Assembly (NCBI GenBank): GCA_013399855.1
Contig: VXAY01004755.1
Coordinates: forward strand, 1,067,974-1,131,973
DNA from: Oxyruncus cristatus
Lineage: Eukaryota > Chordata > Aves > Passeriformes > Cotingidae
Length of the DNA: 64,000 bases
Direction of reading: 5' to 3'
Shown: piece by piece, positions 39,036-51,057 of the stretch
Numbering within the stretch: the stretch's first letter is position 1
Layout: the number at the start of each line of letters is the position of its first letter
Position numbers and translations under genes: made by a program
The notes under the pieces: generated by a model
What the model was told of the DNA's origin: nothing
What the model saw: the letters and a program-made list of their open reading frames with translations, nothing else
The model's database searches: none

Positions 39036-39560
39036 TTCACAGAATCACAGATATTTTTTTTAGGGTTGGAAGGGACCTGTGGAGGTCATTCAGCCCAACC
39101 CCTCTGCCCAGGCAGGGTCACCTGGAGCAGGTGACACAGGGACACCTCCAGGTGGGTTTGGGATGTCTCCAGAGATGGAGACTCCACACCCTCCCTGGGC
39201 AGCTGTGCCAGGGCTCTGCCACCCTCAAGGGAAAGAAGTTCTTCCTCACGTTGAGGTGAAACTTCTTTTGTTTTAGTTTATGGCCATTGCTCCTCATTGC
39301 TGAGAACCACTGAAAATAGTCTGGCACCATCCTCTGACACTTCCTTGGGGATATTTGTGTGGATTAATGAGATCCCCTCTCAGTCTTCTCCACACTAACA
39401 AGGCCCAGCTCCCAAGCCTCTCCTCATAAAGGAGGTGTTCCAAACCCCTCATCATCTTTGTGGACTCCACTGGACCCTCTCCTGTAGCTCCTTGTCTTTC
39501 TTGAACTGTGCAGCCCAGAATTAAAACACAATACTCCAGATGTGGCCACACTAGGGGCAA
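39036..39560 (-). mobile_element. CR1 LINE, antisense 3' end
   Basis: About 525 bp of CR1 in reverse orientation. It begins at its 3' terminus with 'cacagaatcacagat', then 'gggttggaagggacctgtgg', 'cagcccaacccctctgccca', 'ccaccctcaagggaaagaag', 'cccctctcagtcttctccac', and ends with 'actccagatgtggccacact'. It therefore includes the last part of the reverse-transcriptase ORF and the 3' UTR. It is 5'-truncated near 39560 and not intact. Frames in this interval belong to the element. Confidence 0.93.
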
Positions 39561-40595
39561 GTTGTCGTTATTATTGTTATTTTTATTATACAACAGTTAT
39601 CAATGAGGCTACCCAGGTATCATGTCTCTTTTCCCATACTAGCACCCATGATCACCAGTAGATTAAAACCCAGGCAGGTAAGTTTATTTTCTAGGTTTAG
39701 GTGGCCAGGCCAAAGTTGCAGGCGGAATTCCAGACAGATACTCCACGCTTTTTCCTGGAGCAATGCAGTGAGTCATGTTCTGTACCCGTAGGTTCACCTG
39801 CCTTTTGCCAAGTGAAATCCAGCTCCATGGAGAGGAGGACCAGCCTTTATCCAAAGGCTGTGGCAACCTCTGCTGGCAGATCCTCGATGCTACACCAGCT
39901 CAGATGCTACTAGAAGTAAGCTTGTAGTTGAGCAGACAAAAAGACATCGGAAGAGGTACATTATATTTGCTTACTCATACTTTTGTATGCATTTGCTACT
40001 CCAGAGGACTGGAATTTTTTAACTGCATGTGTATTTTTAAGGCATCATGGATTTAGATAAATTAGGGCCCTGCTCATCCAAGTATGAACGTGTTTTTTTC
40101 CTCAGACAGCACAGCTTTTATTACCAAGCAGGTCTGTAACTGCAGTTTGCAGCTAATCTACATTTTTCCGTTTGAAGATGTGGATACAGCACAGCGAGTG
40201 TCGTCTGACAGAGCTGAGGGATGCATTTTATGCATATGATAATGTCAGTCATGCTACTATTTTTTTAATGTCTTTAAACAAAAATGTCACACCCGTGGCT
40301 TATAGCCAACTTAATCCCACTTCTTCCAGTGGTGATATTTCATATCTGTGTAAGACAGGAACTGTTCATATCAATACGTACATTAAAGGCTCCAGGTGAG
40401 GCCAGAAGTTGTAGGAACTACAAACGTTGTCTTTTTGATCTGAGGAGTTTCAAATCTAAACAGGTTTTGGGCAGGACAGGAACAAAACGCAGGCAACTGA
40501 TACATGATTCCAATTTACCTTGACTCCTATTAGTGTGCCTTACTCAGTAGGTGCACGCAGAGATGGAAAACATACAGGATAAATGAGGGCTGCAT
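39561..40595. other. Intergenic, nothing recognised
   Basis: Unique-looking sequence between the CR1 and the most distal plausible SPRING1 polyadenylation signal. No exon recognised. Confidence 0.4.
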
Positions 40596-43500
40596 TTTAT
40601 TAGAAGCTTCCATTAAATTGGCAAGAAATCAGGTGCTAGTCTTCATTTCAACTATTAACAGTAGAAACAGATTAATTGTCATCTCATCTATGGAAAAGCC
40701 TAACAATTGCCTCCCATTCCATTTGCAACTATAGCTTGTGGTCTTCTATCCCCTTAATTGAAACACATAATAGAAAAGGTTCTACGAGGCAAGATTTCAG
40801 CCAGAATTAATTTCTCCATTTTCTCTACTGTGCAGCTTTGTGTTATTTTACCATAGGCGAAACAGCAGACCACAGCAACAAACATGCTTCAGTCTGAAGG
40901 TATCCTGAGAATTCTTGCTTAAGACACGCACTTCTGATCTGCTAAACCCCTGATTTCTGAGAAAAATCTGTGGCCACAGGACTGCCTCAGAATGAAAACC
41001 ATCATGAAACCAACCTGCATGTTGTTACAAGTCAGACCTTAATGGACCAAAAATATTAGATAGAACTGTCTGTTTAATTAGACACGGATCAAAAATGAAG
41101 AACTAAGTACTTTCCCATCATTCCCTGCAGGTTTTGAAGTTGGTATTTTTCCCCCTCTGCATACAGTTAGTTGTTTGCCTCAGGTTGAAAAGAAATGCAA
41201 GAGGGCTGTTATTAAAGTACTGATAATTTGCTGAACTCCATCTTTTGTGGAACTTGCTGAGTTAGAAAATTCCTTTTCACCTCCTCCCCCACCTCTCCTC
41301 GACTAGAATAACCCAAGAACAAATATCACATTATGGTGTTTGGTAAAAGGATCGAGTGTGTTTGCAGTTAAGTGACTACCACAAGACTGAACAAATCCTA
41401 AAGCTCAAGCCTGTCCAGCTACATGACAAGGAAAGTAAGAAAGGATTTGCTTTCTCAAAGTGGATCATAACAAAGACTCACGGTTAAGATTTGGTGTGCT
41501 TAGTGCTTTATATTCACCAATTGACTCCTAATGTAGTTTTTTAGGAAGTTCTCCAAGCAATCAGAGCCTGAACACGTACAGGAGATAAAGAACTGCCACC
41601 ACATGAGTGAGAGTCTGAGAATACAGAAACCATTATCCCTACTCATCAGCTGTTCGGTGACAAGACCTCAAGTCAGAGGTCTGCATTTGCCATTTCAGAG
41701 CTCCAGCCCTTCACAGTAAGGATTTTTATCCAGTTTTCCATGTACCATCCCAATGGAGCAAACCAGCAGGTTCTGTCCAGGCCAATGGCTCAGGTTTAAA
41801 CTTGGCAGAGATGGCAGTTAGCACTTGCCCCTTCTGCAGAGATTAGTTTCCAAATTGGTACAACTCAATCCCGTACCTGTTCCTCATTACATGGTAGCTG
41901 CCACCATTTTTCACTAGCATTAATATTCCTGTAAACCACAGAAATGAAAAAGCACAGAACCCATCCAATTATCCCCAGCAGGGACCTCAGTGCAGATAAA
42001 CAGAGCCAGTGGCTCCATCAGGTGTTCTCATTAAACCTGCTGCCAAACACACATCCACAACCCCAGTCTCTTAGCTGACAAGTAGAAATGAGATGTCAGG
42101 CAACCACAGAATCACCAGGCTTTTTGCAAGAGGGATGGACACCACTTAAACCCCGCAGAAGTATTATCAGGAAGCACAGATTTGATGTGTCTCACTGAAT
42201 CTTCCCAACATGAAGCAACCATTTGCATTCCCTTCCCTCCTCAGTCCACTCGTGCAAAGGGTCTGATCTTTCTATGAATCATTGATAGAAGCTTGCTCTT
42301 GACTTAGATGAAAATGAAATAGATTTCCTTTTTACCTCTACTTGCTTGCCTTTATTACAGATATTCCAGTAAGTGTCTCCTCTCTGCTCCACTGCATTCT
42401 TCAACCTTACATTTTGGTACAGTTGCTTTGTAATTCAAGGAAAGACATGAGAACAGGCAGTATTTTGGAACATTTTAATGATTTAACATATAGCACAGGT
42501 ACTAGCTGAACAGCTCAACAGCCAGGGAGGGAGGATGCGGTTTCTGTCCCATTGACAGTGATCACAATGCACTTCTGATCTCATCCTGTTTTTCTAGGAG
42601 AGAAAAGGGCCAGGAATTCTCACAGACATTGTCCAAATTTGGCTGGTTCTCACGATTTCTTACAATTACTGCTTCAAGTAGTGCTATCACCTGCTAAGGA
42701 ATTAATATCAAGTTGGAAAAGAAAGCAAGAGCAGGTCATCAGTATCTTGACCTCGTCAGTCATGGTGCAAACACATGAAGTGCTGGAATACATCTCAGCA
42801 GGAATGGTCTGATAGACCGACCCGATGGCCTTCCCTAAGGAAAACGGTTATGGAGTGCTGGGAAGGGGCGAAGAATGTGCTTAACACTGAAAAGAGAAGC
42901 AACCTCTGCTACCCTCTGAAGACAGGATTTGACACTGCAGCCTCACACTGCGCCGCGTCTGCACGTTGCCACAGGATGGCAGCAAAGGGATAAACTGCAT
43001 AAACTGCTAATGCTGGAGCTCTTGAGCTTGTGGAAAAACAGGATTTCCAAGAGAAACTGCTGACCGAACCGTTATTTCACATGATGACTTCTGGGAAAGA
43101 ACAATGAAAACGATGCAAAGGATTTTACGGTGCTACTTCTTGTTTATATCATATGCAATTGCATAGCATTCTACAGCTCTTTTGCACCAGGATACTCCAC
43201 CACTGTGTTTGGGTTTGAGGTTTGCTTTTTTTTCTTTCTTGTTTCTTCCTCTGTAGATTTTTATCTACTTTTTAAAAAAAACTATTTATTTTATGCAGTT
43301 CAAGCAAGCATACACAAACTCCACATCATGAGGATGGGGTAAAAAGAAGAGAAATGAGTCTCTTTATAGAAAAGAACAACCCAGTTCAGTCTAGTGCTTG
43401 GACTTTGCCCAGTGACTTGCAGGGGGAGCACAAATTTAGTCAGCATTTTACTGGTTCTCTTACCCATCTGTTCTGCGTGGCGTGGCCTTTAGAGAGATGG

Positions 43501-44675
43501 TTTAAACTGCAACTTCAGAGAGCCAGAAGAAATTGTGGGAGAACCAAGCCTGGTCTAGTTGTGATTCTGATCAGACCAAAACTCCAGAGTAGCAAGTGTG
43601 TCAAACAACAAATTAAAAGCATCCTGACTGTTCAGCTGAGCTCATGCAACAGAGTTGTCCTCAGAGGGCGTGTTCTGACATTCTCATTACTTCCTGCACC
43701 AGGACATCATGAAACTGAAGTCCCAGAACAGCTCCACCCTTTTGCCTCCTGCACAACCAGGAGTGAAGAACATTTGAATTACCAAGTTCAAGCAAACGAC
43801 TCCCCAGTGTTCCCTGTCAGCAAGGGGACCACCACAGAGCTGTTCACAAAACTAACACTCCTCTTTGAGGAAACTGTTGCAGAGTAACAAGGCAAGTATT
43901 TACAACAACCAACATCCCATCCTAGGCAGATGCCTGCTCTTCACTCGTGCTACAGGACTTTGACGGAATAACAACTCCATTGGAGTTCTGAATGCTTTAA
44001 ACTCACTAAGAGGAACATAAGCACTATAGTGACAAATCCCAATACAATTCCTTTAGACTAAGGAGGAAGAAAAAACAACCAACTTTAGTCAGGATCTAAA
44101 ACACCCTTCCTAGCTGACATAGCAAAACGGGGACTGAAAGGCATCAACAACTAGCTATGCAAAGCATCAATACTTTCAGCTAGTAATCCATATAAAATGA
44201 ATAAATAATTCATAATTACAATGTGGTGTACACCGTGCATGTCAAGAGGGGTTCCAGAGAGAGAAGCAAAGCGTGCTTTCCTCTCTAAAAGCAGAAATCC
44301 TCCAATTATTACTGTCTCTCTGGAAAGTCTCTGGGCTGCAGAGACACAACTGAACCTCCATTTACAGCTGCAAAGCCACATCAGATATTTTTCCCACAGT
44401 GTTTTACAGCCTAGATCCTAAAATAAAGAGGAAATGCTCCAAGAACGCCCTGGTACTGTAGCACAGTACTGGCACAGGTGCATCACAAAGCGAAGAAAGC
44501 AAGATTCAGTCCCAGAGAACTGGAGCTCCTTGCTCACTCTGACACCTCTGGCTTTGCCCCCACACCCAACACAAGCCATCTACACTGAGGCTCTTGAAAA
44601 GCAACAGCTGGGGATCTTGTTCCTTTGGCTTCCAGTCTCCAGTTCCTTCCCTGTGTCGCTCAGATCACCCAGCTT
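40596..44675 (-). other. SPRING1: Probable SPRING1 3' UTR and downstream sequence
   Basis: This is the sequence immediately downstream of the SPRING1 stop codon on the minus strand. Minus-strand AATAAA hexamers occur at 43285-43290, 42351-42356 and 40596-40601. The last is followed by a T/GT-rich stretch, the better context for cleavage. The real 3' end cannot be fixed from sequence alone. The plus-strand frame at 43354-43887 (177 codons) crosses this region and has no recognisable domain, so I regard it as chance. Confidence 0.35.
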
Positions 44676-44759
44676 TCAAACAGGCAGGAGCTCGGGGGGA
44701 TATTCACCATAGCAGTATTTGGCTATCGGGTCTCTGTAGGTGTTCTCATGCTGCACGCT
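44676..44759 (-). CDS. SPRING1: SPRING1 coding exon 5 with stop (residues 179-205)
   Basis: It encodes [20 protein letters not shown] and then PPELLPV before TGA (44676-44678). The acceptor is CTGACAG. The exon is too short to show as a long open frame, but the match to the conserved C-terminus is unambiguous. Confidence 0.95.
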   Translation of the reverse strand, partial: SVQHENTYRDPIAKYCYGEYPPELLPV

Positions 44760-47700
44760 CTGTCAGGGAGAGGAGGAGAAGCTGTGACCACACACACACC
44801 CACATCCCTTCACCCAGCGCCAAAACCCACAGCACTGATTGCCCAAGTTCTTCTACATACTGGTGTATCACACCAGTTGGAGTCAGACAACTCTGTATTC
44901 CCCAACAGTCGATAAATTACAGCACTTTAACGCTGAACCATACCCAGAACTCCTTTTCAAGGAGACTACACAAGTAAGTGGGGATAGATGCAATAAATAT
45001 ATATATATATATGCTTAGGCAGTATCACCAAATGTCCTAAGCAAGCAAGGCACAATAAAGTTGGTACTTGAGATGTATGCATTTTTCTTGATAAAGCTAG
45101 AGTTCAGATACCATGGTTGAAAACCCCCCAAAACCAGCTTTGGAGACATTTGGAACTACATCCTTTGTTTGCAGTCCATCCCAATTGCTACATTAAATAC
45201 TCAAGCTGCATAAAATCACCAGCAGCACTTTCTACGAGGGCCAGTGCTTGCTTAAACCAGAATTAATTCTAAATAAAATCACATGGGTAACAGAAGTTCA
45301 CCTCTGTTCTTAAAAAAATCAAAAAAATATTACAACATACTTTTTCAGTTTCTATGCAGATGATGGTGAGCATATGGTAATCTGCAACTGTACCATAAAA
45401 TAAATAGCATTTTGAAGCTACTGGGGACAGCTCTCACTGTTCTCATCCTTACTAGATCTCCCTCAGAACTCATCCAAGATCTCCTCTGGTCGTTGAACTC
45501 AGACTGGTTTTAGTTAGGCACCTCTTCTCTAAAGAGAGCGTGCAACTCGTCCTGCTCTAAACGTGCATTTTGGCTGCAGACGAGCTCCCAGCCACAGCTC
45601 CAGCACTTATGAACACACCTGTACACATGCAAGCACAACACACGGGACCAAACTCATTTTTCAGGGGCACTTTTCTGGGCCCTGGACACGTCCTTGTGCC
45701 CTACCTGTGACGAAGTCCTACATTTGGCCAGACACAGCTCAAAGTGATCCTCCACTGCCATGAAGAGGTTTTGGAAAGCAATAGCTGCCCGGTTCAGGAA
45801 ACGCTCCAGGAGATGTTGCTAAAGCAGCCAGCAAAAAAAGACAAAACAATGCTGTCATTCAACAAGGAGTAACCAAAGCCCACCCTCACCCTAAACAACT
45901 CAGGTATCAGAGGAATAGTAAGCAACTCCACTTAGGATTTCTAGCAAGCACTGAAAGGCTAATCCCTCACAAGCTCCAGCAGTAGGAAGAGAACCTAGAG
46001 AAGCTCACAGGATACAGGGGAGTGCCAATTACAACACTGGAATAGCTTTTTCTGCAATAATTTCCCTCCAGCAAATGCAACTGCCCTGAAGCTGAAACAC
46101 TTTGCAAGGCTCCCAGTATTTCCCCTCGGAGGTGGGAAGGATGAATTTTGTTAAAGCTTTATTTACAGCTTGCCAGATGGTCCCTGCAGGCTTTCCTCAT
46201 CCTTCCAAGAAAAGGAGCCGTCCCCTCTAAGGGAAAAGCTCCTCACCAAGCAGCACTTTTAGGCACAGAGGAACCTGCAGAGCAGGAGGAGGTCCTTTCA
46301 CCTTGCTGGGCTGGAGGCAGCAGGACACGCAGTACTCGTAGACGCTGCAGCAGCCGTTGGGAAGGCAGCTCTCACAGCTGAACAGCTTCGTGCTGGGCAC
46401 GTGCACATCACAGCAGCCATTCACCAGCAGGTCCTTCCTCTCACAGATGTACCCTGGCAACAACAGCAGGAGTAACAACTGGCAAGACATACTCCTTTAA
46501 TCCACAGTAAGAATCACGTTACTTAAGAACAGGTTTATTTGTCATTTAGTAGGTTATGATACCCCTCTGTCTGGCAGTAGCAATTCTTTGCAATGACACT
46601 TGGACATTTCAGACAGCCTGGTGTTATCTGCACCTACTCTAATGTAGGTGCATAATGTACACCTATTATGTACCTACTCTAATATGTGCTGTATGCACAG
46701 TATGAGTGTTTAAATGCAAAATTTTTAAGTCCTGATTTCTTCTGGGCATAATTCCCTGTTGCAAAACGGGAAGGGGATTGGTGATGATTGTACTGGAGAA
46801 AAACCTGTGACACGTGTTCTTTCAGCAGGTCTGTGTCTGGATAACACTCCTTACAGTTCAATATGAAGGGACTTAGATGTATCCATGCAGGATAGCTATA
46901 ATATTCGCTGTTGAGTGGGGAACCATCAGTAGTACAGAACCACGTGTATGTCCTTATGGAAACTCCTACCACAGTGTTAGACTGTGAGGAAGAGCTGTAA
47001 TTTTTGGAGACCTCCAGAATTGGCACCAAGCATAATTCAGGCAGTGCCAAATTTAACCCTGATGCAAATCACAAAAAAGATGTGGTGGGTTTTCTACAGC
47101 CTTGATTTCTGGTCAAGAAAGATCCAGTGCCTGAGCAACAAGCACAGTGGGGAAGCACCAGTGTAGGGCAAGAAAGGATCTTTGACTTTTAACACTTAAA
47201 ACAAGTGGTTAATATCCTTGGGTTTTCAGGGTCTGATGAGCTTGTTAACTGTGACTGAGCACTGATTACACGTGTCCTGAGCTGCCTCCCTACAAGGCCA
47301 GTAGGGTTTCCTCAATTACTCTCCCTAACACCTCTGACAGTAGGCACACACTGCAGGGAGACACCAACAGCTCTACAAGCAGTCGCAGTAAATGAGCAGG
47401 ACTCAGTGTGTGTGTTCTGGGCAAAGATAAGTGGAATTCTTTGACTCTGAGGTGGCCCTGGGAACAGCACAGGCACACGCAGACAGCCCTGTGCCTTAGC
47501 TGAGCCTGCACAGAACCAAACCAGCAGTGTGTGCAGCCACAGGGAAATTCATCCAGCCAGGGGAGAAAACGCCAGTGGCTGAGTAAAAAAAAAAGCCTTA
47601 ATAAAGAGCAGTTGTTACTTGGAAGTGCCACTGACAGACAGGCAAAGCAGCGTTCAGCACTGCCACGTGCAGAATAAAGTCTTAGTATCAAATATACCCA

Positions 47701-48634
47701 GTTCGTCTGTAATCAGGAGCTTCCCCTGCACAGAATTCCTGCACTGGTTACTCAGCTGGCTGCTGTTTCCCAGGTTGAACTTCACCTTCCACAGGATGGG
47801 CTGCTCGTGCTCCTGTACTTGGAGGAGATTCCGATCTCTCACCATCCTCTCTTCCTGCAAGGAAAGACAGTCATGCAACCCAACATGCGAGTTTCTTCTG
47901 CCACTTCAATCCACATGCTCCTCCCACAATTAGAAATGCCTCACAGTTGTAAACTCCACAGCACAGCAAACTCCAGCACCAGTGGAGTAACCAACATACT
48001 ACTTGTAGTAGCTTGTTTTGTGCAACACATAGGAAGATACACAACCCAATGGGGCGTGTAAATTCACCAAGGGATCAGCCAACACAGCTGAACTTGGTCA
48101 CTGCAACCACAGAAGTGGTATAAAGTAGTTTAAATAACCACAGCTGCACATATTTCTCTTTGGTGAGTGCTTTGCTGGTGGAAATAGCGCTCAGAAGAGA
48201 TACAGCAACAATAATCGACAACAACAACACTGTACAACAAACATCAACAAACAACACTACAACAAGCAACAGCACGCAACAGTACAACAATACAACAAAC
48301 AACAGTCCCTTTTCTTTTTCCAGTTCTGGTTCAAAACACTGTTGCTGTCAAACACAGTACCAGGCGTTATAAACTCCTGTGTGTATTTAATAATTACGAT
48401 GTAGCTCTTACAGCAACATAACTCAGGAGATCAGTGTCAGCAGCCTTAAAACCACGGCGCCCGTGGTCTAAGGGACGTTGTACCCCCCCAGCCGCTGCGG
48501 GGCCCGGCCCGCCGCTCACTCACCTGCTTGAAGGTGCTGGTGATGAAGTAAACGAGCGAGAGCCCGAACACGAGGCCGAGGACCCAGCGCTTCCTGAGCA
48601 GCCGCCGCCAGAGCACGGCCCCGCAGGGCACCAT
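44676..48634 (-). CDS. SPRING1: SPRING1 (C12orf49), SREBF pathway regulator in Golgi 1; complete, five coding exons
   Basis: Coding exons on the minus strand are 48634-48524, 47854-47698, 46453-46302, 45818-45705 and 44759-44676. They join with phases 0, 1, 0 and 0, and all introns are GT-AG, giving 205 codons. I recall the mammalian protein as the same length. The product is a small type II membrane protein: a basic N-terminus (RRLLRKR), one membrane segment (about residues 17-35), an RNLL site (45-48), an N-glycosylation site (NSS, 67-69) and a Cys-rich lumenal domain (residues 75-135). Family knowledge: SPRING1 binds and activates site-1 protease (MBTPS1) in the Golgi and is itself cleaved by it; this is needed for SREBP processing and sterol-responsive transcription. 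RNFT2 lies divergently upstream. The C-terminus (PPELLPV) ends slightly differently from the human one. Identity is very secure. Confidence 0.97.
45705..45818 (-). CDS. SPRING1: SPRING1 coding exon 4 (residues 141-178)
   Basis: It encodes [19 protein letters not shown] followed by [19 protein letters not shown], an amphipathic helical stretch nearly identical to the mammalian one. It is flanked by a TTTAG acceptor and a CAG/GTAGGG donor. The intact frame spanning it is shorter than 60 codons, so it is easily missed. Confidence 0.95.
46302..46453 (-). CDS. SPRING1: SPRING1 coding exon 3 (Cys-rich domain, residues 90-140)
   Basis: It encodes the Cys-rich core, with [14 protein letters not shown], then [15 protein letters not shown] and QPSK. 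Ten cysteines lie within about 45 residues, including three CC pairs, as in mammalian SPRING1. The donor is AAG then GTGAAAG. A TTGCCAG acceptor precedes it. Confidence 0.96.
47698..47854 (-). CDS. SPRING1: SPRING1 coding exon 2 (residues 38-90)
   Basis: The acceptor is CTTGCAG before GAA (Glu38). The exon encodes [12 protein letters not shown], which contains the site-1-protease-type R-x-L-L sequence. It then encodes the stretch around [16 protein letters not shown], with the glycosylation sequon, and ends in TDELG. The exon ends one base into the Gly90 codon. Confidence 0.96.
48205..48304. repeat. Imperfect (CAA)n tract in SPRING1 intron 1
   Basis: About 100 bp of ACAACA-type trinucleotides interrupted by ACT, AGC and AAT variants. 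It is intronic and has no coding meaning. Confidence 0.8.
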
Positions 48635-48751
48635 GGCGGGCCCGGGGGCTCAGCTCCGGCGGGGACAGCCCGGCACCCGCATCCCCGGCGGGCCGGGAGG
48701 GAGCGGCGGCCCCGGGAGCGGCGGCCCCGGCGCGGCCCGAGCGCTTCCGCC
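48440..48751. promoter_or_regulatory. SPRING1 CpG island, probable divergent SPRING1/RNFT2 promoter (truncated by gap)
   Basis: CpG-rich sequence covers SPRING1 exon 1 and about 120 bp upstream of its ATG, and is cut off by the N run at 48752. In mammals SPRING1 and RNFT2 start back to back from one CpG island, and the same divergent order is kept here. The missing 357 bases plausibly hold the transcription starts of both genes. Confidence 0.75.
48524..48634 (-). CDS. SPRING1: SPRING1 coding exon 1 (residues 1-37)
   Basis: It starts at the ATG complementary to 48632-48634 in a purine-rich, Kozak-like context inside the CpG island. It encodes [20 protein letters not shown] followed by the rest of the membrane anchor and ends in TFKQ. 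The donor is CAG then GTGAGT, at 48523. Phase 0. The first six residues differ from the human N-terminus, but spacing to WRRLLRKRW is kept. Confidence 0.96.
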
Positions 48752-49108
48752 NNNNNNNNNNNNNNNNNNNNNNNNNNNNNNNNNNNNNNNNNNNNNNNNN
48801 NNNNNNNNNNNNNNNNNNNNNNNNNNNNNNNNNNNNNNNNNNNNNNNNNNNNNNNNNNNNNNNNNNNNNNNNNNNNNNNNNNNNNNNNNNNNNNNNNNNN
48901 NNNNNNNNNNNNNNNNNNNNNNNNNNNNNNNNNNNNNNNNNNNNNNNNNNNNNNNNNNNNNNNNNNNNNNNNNNNNNNNNNNNNNNNNNNNNNNNNNNNN
49001 NNNNNNNNNNNNNNNNNNNNNNNNNNNNNNNNNNNNNNNNNNNNNNNNNNNNNNNNNNNNNNNNNNNNNNNNNNNNNNNNNNNNNNNNNNNNNNNNNNNN
49101 NNNNNNNN
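48752..49108. other. Assembly gap (357 N)
   Basis: An unbroken run of N lies between an extremely GC-rich promoter and extremely TA-rich simple sequence. Open frames reported through it are artefacts. Confidence 0.99.
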
Positions 49109-49592
49109 TATATATGTCTGTATATAAGTATGTGTAATATATATGTATAGTATGTATATATATAATAAATATATAAATGTAATATATACATATATATACA
49201 TACATATAATATATGTGTATATACTATATACATAATATATATACATATATGTATATATAAATGCATATAACATGTATGTGTATGTTTATAATATATATGT
49301 GTAATATAATATGTAGTGTATATATGTAAGTATATATATGTATATAAGCACATATGTATACATTTATGTGTATGAAACTGTACTTATGTGTGTTTGTATG
49401 TTTATATATACATATGTGTGTACATACAAGTGTATATATATACATCTAGGTTTATATATAGATATGGAGATATATAGATAGATGTATAGTTGTATATATA
49501 TGTATAAATATAGATATAGATGTATAAATATAAACTGTGATATATATGTGTGATACACATTCTAAGACATATGTGTGTGTATATACTCTCTG
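49109..49592. repeat. TA/TG-rich simple-sequence block
   Basis: About 480 bp of TATATG/TATATA/TGTATA dinucleotide-like sequence. Frames here are Tyr/Ile/His repeats with no gene. The direct contact with the gap next to a CpG island is unusual. Confidence 0.9.
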
Positions 49593-50285
49593 TGCTGTGG
49601 TGAAAATGACCCTGTGCATGTGCTTCTTGCAGATGTGCTGTGTGCACTGGCAGCCAGGGGCATTGCAGTCATCCCGCTTGAGGGACTTGTGATGAGTTTG
49701 AAATCTGGACCAACTTGGACTATGTGTGAGCTGTCTGCACCCTCTTGACCTTCCGGCTCTTCCACGGTGGGATCTGGCACCTCTGGATAAGGCTGTTGTT
49801 CAGGTACTGTTAAAAAATGTCCAAGTGCAGCTAGATGAAAACCCCTAGTCTGGAAAAAGCAGGACCAGTCAGTACTGCAGCTGAGTCCCTTTTGGAACAA
49901 AGGCCATTTGGATCTGATAAAACCTGTAGGCCTCTGGGCAGAACAGACCTTTACATCTTATGACATTCTGCACCTTCAGTACTTGGCATTCATGTCACTG
50001 TCCCCTTCATGGCTGATGCCAAAAGAGAAAGTGTCTCCCCAGGGAGCTGGATGTCCTTGTGAAGAGTGATTTCACTCTGCATCACGGTCGAGACTTCTAA
50101 TGGTCTAGAAGGGCGTGAAGGATTTTCCCAGTGCCAGAGTTACCTCTACGGCAGCTCTGGCTCTCAGCTTGTAGCATGGGAAGATGGACAGATGTTTTTG
50201 ATAAGCAGTGACCTCAAAGTTGTTCCCAGGCAGGACAGCTCTGCCTGCGTGGGCCAACCTGTCTTGGCCTGTTCATCATACCTTA
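49593..50285. other. Upstream region of RNFT2, no confident exon
   Basis: A plus-strand acceptor/donor pair (TTCTTGCAG at 49624-49632 and CAG/GTACTG at 49801-49804) could bound a non-coding 171-base exon, but nothing confirms it. The minus strand holds a short Cys/His-rich reading frame, described under findings. Confidence 0.3.
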
Positions 50286-50500
50286 ATTGCTGTTTTGGTT
50301 AAAAAAGAATATAGCATTATATATCCAGTCGACAGAGATATTGTCAGGGTAGGATTTCTGCAGGGAAAGCATATAAAAGATTACTGGAATACTAAATGTT
50401 GTTACCTCAAATGCAGGTTGTAACAGCTGGAAAAAAACCATAAATCTATTTTTTACGTACAAAACTTGCAGATCCTTATAAAAAGAATTTAGACCGTGAA
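50286..50500 (+). repeat. Copy 1 of a 213-bp local duplication
   Basis: It starts with ATTGCTGTTTTGGTTAAAAA and ends with CTTATAAAAAGAATTTAGAC. It matches 51406-51618 in the same orientation, with many substitutions and small indels. It may be a local tandem duplication 1.1 kb apart or two copies of an old uncharacterised interspersed repeat. Confidence 0.8.
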
Positions 50501-51057
50501 AATGCAACACAAGCTGAAACGCGTAGCAAGAGATTAAAAAACTACTGGGAGTTGCAAGGTAAAAAAATTTGTAGTTAGGAGAGTCATTTAGATGAATATT
50601 GTCATGACCTGGTTATATTTTTTCATCGAAGATGTTTATACATTTGCCTTTTTCCTCCCTCTCAGTTTGACAAACCAAGTTCCTGCAGAAGAGGAGGAAG
50701 GCCTTTCATTCCCCAAGAGTGATGAGTGGCGTGTCACTTCAGGAGCCACCCTGTTAGATGTCCTCAAGGTCTTTCCCGGGACAGCTGAACGCTCCTTGTG
50801 ACTGCCCTGTCCTGCCAAAGGGGACCTGACTGGGTGCTGCCCTGCCGGGAGACCTGTGTGCCTGTGCTTCCACTTGCCACTTCAGAGTCGTTCCTGTGCT
50901 GAGAAACAACTGAGAAACAACTGGCTGAAGAAGGGGCTGTGCCACAGAGGGAGGTGCTTTGTGCCAGCCATGTGCCCAGCTGGGTGGCACCCGCAGCCCC
51001 CTGACCCCGTGGGCCCGTCTCAGTAGCCACCCTGGGATCTGCTGCCCCGCGCCGTTG

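Noticed and set aside
43354..43887. 177-codon plus-strand open frame
   Set aside because: Lies in the region downstream of SPRING1 on the opposite strand; the translation has no domain or family resemblance.
48433..49353. Several long frames (164-277 codons) on both strands
   Set aside because: They owe their length to the 357 N and to TA-rich repeats; only the SPRING1 exon 1 part is coding.
50592..50801. 69-codon plus-strand frame as a candidate RNFT2 upstream exon
   Set aside because: A possible acceptor exists (CCTCTCAG), but the frame ends in a stop before any donor, and the peptide has no match I recognise.
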